From a virus, in IMG/VR virus record IMGVR_UViG_3300022929_000205, positions 1 through 23,868 of that record: 23,868 nucleotides of DNA; one strand, given 5' to 3'. The position numbers and the translations under genes were made by a program. The notes beneath the pieces are model-generated. The model searched no databases, was not told the origin of the DNA, and worked only from the letters and a program-made list of their open reading frames with translations. Numbering within the stretch: position 1 is the first letter of the stretch; each line of letters starts with the position of its first letter. Shown piece by piece: positions 1 through 7,200 of this stretch.

Positions 1-51
1 ACCATTGCCACTGGTTTTTTCATTGATTGTATCAACATATAAATTACTCAT
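1..51 (-). CDS. Tail fibre-like protein, N-terminal fragment (3' end outside window)
   Basis: Only the first 17 codons are inside the window, reading MSNLYVDTINEKTSGNG. The pattern VDTI-x-x-x-T/S-G is a common opening of marine phage tail fibre proteins, so this is most likely the next fibre gene of the array. The ATG overlaps the TGA stop of the upstream gene in an ATGA arrangement, which implies coupled translation and membership of the same transcript. Nothing can be said about the rest of the protein. Confidence 0.7.
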   Translation of the reverse strand, partial: MSNLYVDTINEKTSGNG

Positions 52-548
52 TGTGCAATCTCCCAAACTGATAAATCAGGTGTTCTAAATCTGTTGTCAG
101 TGGCAACAGTGTTTTGAAGCATACTTTCAAAAACACAAGTGTCTCCTATACTTCCTGTAGTTGTAATTTTGTGTTGTAATGATGACCTATTCCATGCAGT
201 ACCATCAGCTATGTATTTCCAGTAATTTGTTGTTGAACCGCCGTTTACACTAAATCGTACTCCTGCTCTTGCTTCGCCACTTGTTGATGCTCTGTATATA
301 ATAGTTGATAACTGAACAAGAAAATAAGAGTTAGCCTGTTTTCTTGTTAGAGTAACTCTTAGAGTATTATATAACGTAGCATTGCTAACACTATAATTAA
401 TGCCATTGTCAGTTTTTTCATCATACCCAACTTGTATTATACTATTGGCTCCGCCCACCAGTGTATTATTTGAAGGAACTAGAACTTGATTAGCATTCGA
501 TCCTGTTGTGGGTCCTTGTAGTGTTTGTACTGTTAATATTCCTGCCAT
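48..548 (-). CDS. Small tail fibre accessory or tip protein, 166 aa
   Basis: The protein is rich in Ser, Thr and Asn and has no transmembrane segment or signal peptide. It opens with MAGILTVQTLQGPTTG, similar to the short leader of other marine phage fibre proteins. The rest alternates short hydrophobic and polar stretches, suggesting a beta-sandwich such as a C1q-like or receptor-binding head, and it ends in DLSVWEIAQ, a plausible closing strand. It has no VGIG repeats, so it may be a free-standing tip or partner of the 367-aa fibre encoded just upstream. Start and upstream stop overlap by one base (TAATG), and its own stop overlaps the next start (ATGA), so it is translated within a coupled operon. 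The beta-head idea rests on sequence texture only; biochemical function is unknown. Confidence 0.65.
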   Translation of the reverse strand: MAGILTVQTLQGPTTGSNANQVLVPSNNTLVGGANSIIQVGYDEKTDNGINYSVSNATLYNTLRVTLTRKQANSYFLVQLSTIIYRASTSGEARAGVRFSVNGGSTTNYWKYIADGTAWNRSSLQHKITTTGSIGDTCVFESMLQNTVATDNRFRTPDLSVWEIAQ

Positions 549-1651
549 TATACTACCGTCATATTTCCGTTAATTGTAAGTGTGACTCCAGTAGCTACAC
601 TGATTGGTCCGCTTGCTATTGCATTTTCACTAGAGTCAATTGTTGTGTTAGTACTTATCGTATTACTGTGCTTGCGAATTGGAGATGTTTTTATCTCTGC
701 ATCGCTAGAGCCTTGAAGTATACCTGCACTTGTAAGTTTTAAGTCTTGAGAATAACTAGACCCCATTCTGAATATTAAACTACCTGAACCATTCATATTG
801 ATGTAACCAGTATTACCATAACCTTGAATTTGTAATTCACCAGATCCTTGAGCTAAATTTGTACTAACTATTGCACCATCAGTGTGTAACTTACTAGTAG
901 GATTCGTTGTACCAATTCCAACATTTCCATTTGATCCTAAGATAGTCATTGCAATATCATAGTTACTATTGTGTCTAAATTTTAAGTTATTGTTTGTTCC
1001 TCTAGTATCGATATAGCTATCACCATCACGGTTGAAACGTAAACTGTTAGCTCCGAAGAATGCTTCATATCCAATAGCTGACTTATCACCAGATTTGACT
1101 TCTTGAGCACTAGATGCGTATAAATCTCCGCCACTTTTAAAACGCCATTTCTCAGATCCACCCATCATAATTCTTAAATCGTTATTATAAACGTCTATGT
1201 GGTTTATGCCAATATCTGTATAGTATGTGCCATTTTGAGCAACTCTTAACTCAACCGCAGATCCATTGCCATCAACATGTAGCTTGGTATTAGGACTATC
1301 AGTGCCGATGCCAACATATCCACTGTCTAAAATAGTCATTTTTTGGGCACCATCAACAGTAAATGTTAGGTAACTGTTAGCCGCAGCGTTGAGAGGATCG
1401 CTTTCAATTGCAATACTGTTGGTTGGCGAACTCCAGTTGCGTATTCTACCTGATACTTCGCCTCCCACATCTAGTACATTAAAACTAGCATTGTTGCCTG
1501 TGTTAAAATCACCTGAACTGGCATCCAACATGGTAACTCCGCCCATTTGCAAATTACCATTTACAATGTTTAGGTGTCCACTAGAGTCAATGCTGATGTC
1601 AGGTCCAGCATTATCAATGTGTGCTATATGTTCTAGTTTGAGTGTACTCAT
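548..1651 (-). CDS. Tail fibre protein, 367 aa, VGIG-repeat type
   Basis: A phage structural protein expected in the tail fibre or an adhesin attached to it. The N-terminus reads MSTLKLEHIAHIDNAGPDIS, a typical short attachment leader. Two scaffold repeats are visible: YVGIGTDSPNTKLHV near residue 113 and NVGIGTTNPTSKLHT near residue 243. The C-terminus (NAIASGPISVATGVTLTING) resembles that of the 99-aa protein at 3578-3877, a small closing module seen at the end of many marine phage fibre proteins. No Peptidase_S74 chaperone domain is visible. It is preceded by its own late promoter and a 9-bp leader hairpin that overlaps the ATG. The stop overlaps the next gene by one base (TAATG). The family call is firm; the exact position in the tail is inference. 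Confidence 0.8.
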   Translation of the reverse strand: MSTLKLEHIAHIDNAGPDISIDSSGHLNIVNGNLQMGGVTMLDASSGDFNTGNNASFNVLDVGGEVSGRIRNWSSPTNSIAIESDPLNAAANSYLTFTVDGAQKMTILDSGYVGIGTDSPNTKLHVDGNGSAVELRVAQNGTYYTDIGINHIDVYNNDLRIMMGGSEKWRFKSGGDLYASSAQEVKSGDKSAIGYEAFFGANSLRFNRDGDSYIDTRGTNNNLKFRHNSNYDIAMTILGSNGNVGIGTTNPTSKLHTDGAIVSTNLAQGSGELQIQGYGNTGYINMNGSGSLIFRMGSSYSQDLKLTSAGILQGSSDAEIKTSPIRKHSNTISTNTTIDSSENAIASGPISVATGVTLTINGNMTVV

Positions 1652-1677
1652 ATGTGTATCCTAGTTGTTACACATAT
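1650..1677 (-). promoter_or_regulatory. Leader hairpin with RBS in loop and start codon in stem
   Basis: On the minus strand ATATGTGTA (1677-1669) is a perfect complement of TACACATAT (1658-1650). The ten-base loop ACAACTAGGA holds the AGGA ribosome-binding site, and the right arm includes the first two bases of the ATG at 1651. The left arm overlaps the late promoter core. RNA starting at that promoter would begin at about the end of the left arm and could not form the stem, whereas read-through RNA could. Confidence 0.65.
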
Positions 1678-1682
1678 TTATT
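1675..1682 (-). promoter_or_regulatory. T4-type late promoter core, AATAAATA
   Basis: The minus strand reads AATAAATA followed by TGTGTAACAACTAGGA, matching the NATAAATA core of T4-like late promoters (sigma-like gp55 family). It sits directly after the TAG stop of the 86-aa gene and ends 23 bases before the ATG at 1651. The first base is A, where the other four copies in this window have C. Confidence 0.8.
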
Positions 1683-1943
1683 CTATTCATCGTCTGGTGT
1701 CTGAGCTGCTATGTATGCGGCATAAGCATCTTTGATTTCTTGTGTATGTACTGCATTACAAATTGCCTGTACTTCTGTACTTTCACTTGTAATATCATCA
1801 CCTGGTGATACTACATGTCGATGAAAACTTCTACTGATCTCTTCACCATCACGTTTAATGACCGTGGCTGTTCTCACCTGAACATGTTTGTAATCACCTA
1901 CGATCTCGATTTTATCTTCTACTGTTTCTTCTGTTAGTGCCAT
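1683..1943 (-). CDS. Conserved small phage protein, 86 aa, fibre-locus partner
   Basis: A short acidic soluble protein beginning MALTEETVEDKIEIVGDYKH, with a central stretch VQVRTATVIKRDGEEISRSF. From memory this resembles a conserved uncharacterised protein of marine T4-like phages encoded in the tail fibre region; I know no assigned biochemical function. It has no membrane segment or signal peptide. A strong Shine-Dalgarno (AAGGAGAT) lies seven bases before the ATG, the best in the window, which fits its being separated by about 50 bases from the 527-aa fibre gene. It is the last gene of the long transcript starting near 8965. The next late promoter begins immediately after its TAG stop. 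Confidence 0.75.
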   Translation of the reverse strand: MALTEETVEDKIEIVGDYKHVQVRTATVIKRDGEEISRSFHRHVVSPGDDITSESTEVQAICNAVHTQEIKDAYAAYIAAQTPDDE

Positions 1944-1973
1944 CGTTTATCTCCTTTATGGCTTGGACTGTCC

Positions 1974-1995
1974 AACTCTATAATCCAATAGAGTT
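1974..1995 (-). other. Intergenic 8-bp stem-loop
   Basis: AACTCTAT and ATAGAGTT form a perfect 8-bp inverted repeat with a six-base loop. The first bases of its minus-strand form overlap the TAA stop of the 527-aa gene. A shorter near-palindrome, GGACTGTCC, follows at 1965-1973. No run of T follows on the minus strand, so this is not a standard intrinsic terminator. It could be an RNA processing or stability element, or a weak attenuator. Confidence 0.5.
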
Positions 1996-3577
1996 ATTGA
2001 TTTGTTTTATACGTAAGACTTATACTACCTTCGAAATTACTGCTTATATCTCCAGGCTGTAATGCTCTGTAAGAATGGGTACTACCATCACCTTGCCCGT
2101 AAAACTTTCCTGTATTTGTACCTGGGATTAGTCCTATATGAAAACTGTAATCCCATTCATAACTTGAACTAGATGCACCTCTTAAAAGTATTGGATAGGT
2201 AAAACTTGCGTTACCACCGGTTGGTGCAGTTGTATCTACATTAAAAGGTAGACCTGCTAATTCTATATCTCCACTTGGAGAAGAGCGTCCTTGCGTTTCA
2301 TATCTAAGATGAATAGTGACCAACCTACCCACTTTAGTATAGAATCCCTTTGCATATCCAGTTCTTACAGTAAAAGATCCACTACCAGCACAAGGCAAGC
2401 TATAAGTCCACTCGCCCTCCTCATAGTCGTCCAACTTATTAGACCGTGCATCAAACTGAATGCCGCCTGTTAGATATAAATCACGCCAGCCACCATTGGA
2501 TCTTCCTAAGTCAATAGTATCATTTTTTGATAGCCAAGGACCAAAATGATATGTGCCGACATTAGAGTATTGAACACCATCAGTATCTCCATTGAGTTTT
2601 TGAGAAATATATTGAGTTCCCGCATTTGTAGATATTGCTAATTCACTACCGGATCCCATTCCGATGGTTCCTATATTACTGTTATTTTCGTTTATACTAA
2701 TAACAGCTCTGTTTGAACCCGAAGAGCTAGTTCTATTTAAATATAATGAAATTCCATTTACTTTAGAAGCAAGAACTTCACCCACAGGATTAAACTGTAC
2801 ACCTGTACCATTGCCCCAACTTGCTGTTGGAGCGGTAATACCGATTCCTACCATTTTATTAGATGCTAATCTCATCACTTCATTGTGAGACCCACTACCA
2901 TAAGTTAAAAATCTTATGTTACTACTAGAATCATTTTCAGAACTAATATCTAATAGGCTTTGTCCTGCTGTTGTATTACTTCCAATATATCCAATTTTAT
3001 TAGTATCTTTCCATAATCCCAGTATCTCACCATCAGATGTAAGACGGTTGAGATTGAACGCTCCCCCGCCATCTCTTGTTACAGCAAGAGAACCAGCAAT
3101 AGTGTATTGAAGTCCTACTTGTGCTAAGTTAGCAGTTTTGTTTGCTCCAAAGAAGATATTGCCACTAGTATCAATTACTACATGTGAGTTGCCAACACCG
3201 CCAGCTGAGAATCTAAGCTCGTTGTATGAGCCTACTTCAAAATGTGTGGTTCTAGAATCTAATCTGGCTAAACTAGTGGTACCATCGTTTTCGTAAAATT
3301 TTAACTGACCAATATCGTCTGCACTTCTGCCTCTGATGTTTATTGCTTCACCACCACTAGGCGACACAATATCTAATGTAGTATTTGGACTAGCAGTGCC
3401 AACACCAACTCTATTGTTTGCCGCATCAACATACAGTGTATTAGTATCCATTGCAATATTACCATTGATATCTGCTTGTGGTATTTTATCCAAATTCAAC
3501 GTGGTTGTACCTGCATTGTCAGGTACAGCGATATCTACATATCCACTAACATCACCGTATATTCTAACTTTACTCAT
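1994..3577 (-). CDS. Tail fibre protein, 527 aa, with YEEGEW-type C-terminal domain
   Basis: The N-terminal leader MSKVRIYGDVSGYVDIAVPD, continuing into a TTLNLDKIPQ stretch, resembles phage fibre attachment segments. Scaffold repeats appear at about residues 56-70 (RVGVGTASPNTTLDI) and near 241 (MVGIGITAP). From about residue 380 the sequence switches to LDDYEEGEWT, then a GFYTKVGRLVTIHL stretch and GLPFNV. This combination is a recurrent C-terminal beta domain of phage tail proteins and probably the surface-contacting part. The ATG directly abuts the TAA stop of the preceding 99-aa gene with no intervening base and only a weak ribosome-binding site, so translation is probably coupled. No late promoter of its own is visible. 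No S74 autoprotease is present. Confidence 0.8.
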   Translation of the reverse strand: MSKVRIYGDVSGYVDIAVPDNAGTTTLNLDKIPQADINGNIAMDTNTLYVDAANNRVGVGTASPNTTLDIVSPSGGEAINIRGRSADDIGQLKFYENDGTTSLARLDSRTTHFEVGSYNELRFSAGGVGNSHVVIDTSGNIFFGANKTANLAQVGLQYTIAGSLAVTRDGGGAFNLNRLTSDGEILGLWKDTNKIGYIGSNTTAGQSLLDISSENDSSSNIRFLTYGSGSHNEVMRLASNKMVGIGITAPTASWGNGTGVQFNPVGEVLASKVNGISLYLNRTSSSGSNRAVISINENNSNIGTIGMGSGSELAISTNAGTQYISQKLNGDTDGVQYSNVGTYHFGPWLSKNDTIDLGRSNGGWRDLYLTGGIQFDARSNKLDDYEEGEWTYSLPCAGSGSFTVRTGYAKGFYTKVGRLVTIHLRYETQGRSSPSGDIELAGLPFNVDTTAPTGGNASFTYPILLRGASSSSYEWDYSFHIGLIPGTNTGKFYGQGDGSTHSYRALQPGDISSNFEGSISLTYKTNQ

Positions 3578-3877
3578 TTATAGTATTACCCATCTTTGTC
3601 CGCTTGGTATAGTAACTGTTGCACCGCTTGCTAGTGTTACAGGTCCTACCGTCATTGCATTTCTATTAGTACTTAGTGTATAATTATTGTTCACAGTATT
3701 GTCAGTTTCTACAAAAGCTAGATCACCGTTGCCTCCAGTAGCACCTCCATCAAAGTGTTGTGTGCCATGCACCAAGTGTCCGTTACTGATGTCAATATCA
3801 CCTGTAACTGTAATATTGCCAGTGGTGTGTGCATCAACACCCAGTGGCATTTCTCTCATTTCTTTTGCTCTACTCAT
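3578..3877 (-). CDS. Mini-fibre protein, 99 aa
   Basis: The start at 3877 is chosen over an in-frame ATG six codons upstream (3895). It gives an ATGA overlap with the previous stop and places GGAG eight bases ahead. Its opening, MSRAKEMREMPLG, also lines up with the fibre N-termini MSKALELSQL, MGKAKEIAEL and MSNARKLGNM. After about 50 residues the protein goes directly into NAMTVGPVTLASGATVTIPS, matching the C-terminal module of the 367-aa fibre. It therefore looks like a fibre N-terminus joined to a fibre C-terminus with the long shaft missing. It may be a short tail spike or collar piece, or the remnant of an internal deletion; the intact frame and coupling favour a working gene. Confidence 0.7.
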   Translation of the reverse strand: MSRAKEMREMPLGVDAHTTGNITVTGDIDISNGHLVHGTQHFDGGATGGNGDLAFVETDNTVNNNYTLSTNRNAMTVGPVTLASGATVTIPSGQRWVIL

Positions 3878-4287
3878 TGTGGTTTCTCCGGCCAAATTAC
3901 GTCATCTAAACTTGTATAAGTTTCAGTAATATCTCTAAGTGCTTGTCTATAAGTCTGCCAACTACTAGGAACTGCTACTCCAGATTCTAAACTTTTAGTT
4001 ACTATCCAGTCTGTTACAGCTAACTTTTTATCTCTAGCTTCACGCAATAACGAAATTGGATGAGCTGCGACAAGTTCATCATATTTTGCTTTTACTTGTG
4101 TCCATGTTACGCTCCATTCGCTGGAATCTGTTTCAAGAATAGCACTACCATGTTCATCTTCTCCAGTAACTGGAGCATACATTTGTTCAAATTCCGCTTG
4201 AGTTGTTGGATCTCCGCTACAAACAAAATTTGTTTGCCCCAGTGCTTTAAGCGCATCTGTAATTGTTATTTCAATCGGTAATGTCAT
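3874..4287 (-). CDS. Tail assembly chaperone-like protein (Phage_tail_APC type), 137 aa
   Basis: The C-terminal half has the family pattern: a basic LREARDKKLAVTDW segment, then SSWQTYRQALRDIT, then VIWPEKPQ at the end. Proteins of this type (Pfam Phage_tail_APC, by memory) are small soluble factors thought to help tail or fibre proteins fold or assemble. The N-terminal half (MTLPIEITITDALKALGQTN) is unlike the other two copies in the window and may decide which fibre is bound. It follows the 1547-aa fibre by nine bases, with a TAAGGA ribosome-binding site overlapping that gene's stop, and it overlaps the 99-aa gene in an ATGA. The last 30 or so residues are nearly identical to the 13055-13426 protein, indicating duplication. 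Assignment to the 1547-aa fibre as client is inferred from order. Confidence 0.78.
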   Translation of the reverse strand: MTLPIEITITDALKALGQTNFVCSGDPTTQAEFEQMYAPVTGEDEHGSAILETDSSEWSVTWTQVKAKYDELVAAHPISLLREARDKKLAVTDWIVTKSLESGVAVPSSWQTYRQALRDITETYTSLDDVIWPEKPQ

Positions 4288-4296
4288 ATTTGTTCC

Positions 4297-7200
4297 TTAC
4301 CCATGTAATCTACTAACTTCTCTAACATGTATATACCCATATTTGTTGTAAGACGTTTGATACATGTTCACATATGCTGAATCTGAACCACTCCAACACT
4401 TCATTTCAAAATACATCTTAACTACACCAACACCCGTATTTGATAAAAAGTTTTCAGTATTCCAAGTGTAGTTTAAGATATCAGCTGTATCTCCGCCATA
4501 TCCACCAGCACCCCAACCATGCGCTGGTCCATCGTTCAATTGGTCAATTGCATATGTATTAGATCCTGGAGGCGCAATTCTTAATCTTATGCCTATGCCA
4601 CTACCCGCACCAGGCATATAAAACGGAAAATGTACACTAACAATCAAATCACTGTCCGCATCTATTTTTGTAAATTCTAGTACATTATTACTACCACTTA
4701 ATCTATCGCCTGTACTACTAGTTCCAGCGATATTTACTGTAACCCAGCTTGTGGTGGTTAGATCTGTTCTTGCACCTGATCCCCAGCCTGTGCAGTAGCT
4801 TTGTTCATTGTTTATAGGCAATCCATATTTTGTTACAATTTTTTTACTAGCAGTGTAAGTATCATAAGCATCGTCTGCGTTGCCATTACCTGCCCACCAT
4901 TCTAATCCATGTTCGCCACTCATAGACATTAGAGACATGCCACCGGATGATTGTGCTTTCCAGGTGCCGTCTTCATAGTGTCCGCCACTGCTTAAATATG
5001 TTCTACCTCCACTCCATGGCAACACCCCAAATGCATTATTGTATGATTTGCTACGTGCAGTTATTGCACCACTATTAGTGGATACCGACTGAACACTTAG
5101 ACCGGCGCCAGTATTTCCTGCGCCAATGCTGGGTGTGTTTATAGTGAGTTGGCCTCTATCTGTAAATTTAAAATTTTCTGAAAATGTAATATTTGTTCCT
5201 GCATTATCACTTGTAACAGTGCTTTCAAAACTCATGTAATCATCATGAAAAATTAGTCTGTTGGCTTTGCCTGTGGCAATGCGTTTGTATGCACTATCGT
5301 CATAATACCAGTTATGCCCTATCTGCATTGTACCATCAGTGGCTGCAATTACACCCTTGGTGTCCCACTGACTTTTGGCTCCAAACACTGTGCCCCATGC
5401 ACTAGGCGAAACTTCGTTAGTACTAATATTACCAAATCCTATTGCTCCATTTTGATCAGACACATTGATTCTGGTTAGTCCGTTTTGTCCGATCCAAATT
5501 GGTTTATTTTCATAGTTCCACACATAACCTCTTCCTAGACCACTGCCTGTGCCAATAACACCTAACCACATGCCTTGACCATTGCCCATTCCTGTATTAT
5601 CATTTTGTAATGCTATTGCAGGATAAGCGGCATTGTTATCGTTGTTACTGATAGTTAATACATTGTTGCTTCCAATTTCACTAGCTTCACCACCTATTAT
5701 CATTTTACCAGTGGAGTCAATGCCTGCTCTATGAACATCAGATGTAGCAAAATTAAGATTGCCAGCTTCTCTGTTCCAAATATATCCATGAAGGCTAGTT
5801 GTAATAATTTCAAATCCACTGGTTGTTTCATGCCCAGTGACGCTATCAGTAAGTTTTAAACTAGATCCTGTGCCAGTACTTTTAACATGTAGATTAGCAC
5901 CATAGTTTCCAGCTTGAGCCGCGCTTGCACCTTGACCTACACACACGTCACCATCTGAAAATACAACCACACGGTGGTCATTGTTGTTATCATCATATGC
6001 AAGATAAAGTTTTCCATCGCCTGCGCCAATTTGGAATGCTCTACTTGTACCTGTGTTATCCCTGTCGCCTCGCAAACTTAAAACACCGTATGCATCTCCA
6101 GCAGTTCCATCAATTGTTAAGAACTTACTTCCAGCCTGCCATTCACTATTACTTAAATTTGTATCTGTACCAATACCAACGTGACCGTTGATATCGATAC
6201 GCATGCGTGTTGCGTGATTGGTACCAAACAACATAGCATTATTAGCATGATCATATTGTACAAAACCTTCATATTGATTGCTTGTTGTTGTACCATCTGC
6301 AAATAAAATTGAACCTGTGCCAGTATTGCCAGTATAAATTGTCATACCTTGATCGCCAGCACCACTACCGAGAACAAATAAATCAGCACCGCCAACTTGA
6401 TTAAAAGAAGAATTTGCAGATGTTTTAAGACCTAATCGACCATTACTATCGATTGTAGCTCTAGTAGTTCCATCTACCATAAATTTAATAGTAGAATTGG
6501 CTATTGCATTGTCCGGATCACTTTCAAATCTCAACGATGTGTTGTCCAGTGTTATTTCACCATTGTTATTGGTGTCAGAATCTTCAAATCTTATCTCAGG
6601 GTTTTGATAATTTAGTACTGGTCTGCCAGTCATTGTGCCGCCTGCTAGGGGCAGATATGCGGCCACCGCTGTACTAATCTGACTGTTGGTTTCAGCCTGT
6701 GTGTATGTTTGTGATTGAGTATAGTAAGCACTGTTGGTCAAAAGTTCGTAAATCTGTATGTCTGCAACATCTCCACTTTGTAAGTTACTGATAAATGCAA
6801 CACTACTACCTGTGGTAGCAACATAATCATAGCTACTACCTTCTACTTGTTTAACACCATTGACATATACTTCAACATTTTCTGTTCCGTTGGTAACATA
6901 GTTAAGTACATGTCCAGCTGTGCCTGTTCCTGTGCCAGCGCCTGTTGCAGTAAAAGTAACACCAACAGTGTTTGCACTTGCACCAATAGCTGTAAAATCT
7001 GTAGTTCCTACACTGATAATTTCATATTGATATCCGGTAATAAAACTACCTGCTGTAACCACAATATCATCTTTACCTGTGAGTGTGTTAGTGCTACTGG
7101 TCACAGTGTAGGTGTATTTTCTGAAAGTAGTATTTGCATCAGTAGCACTACCACCTCCACCTCCGCCTCCAGCAGGCACAGCGTCAACAAATGCACTACC

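Noticed and set aside
3572-3581. CTATAAATG at the start of the 527-aa gene as a late promoter
   Set aside because: The core would overlap the ATG itself, leaving no room for a leader, and the last base does not match.
3877-3895. Upstream ATG at 3895 as start of the mini-fibre gene
   Set aside because: It would overlap the chaperone gene by 22 bases. The inner ATG has an ATGA overlap, GGAG at good distance and N-terminal likeness to other fibres.
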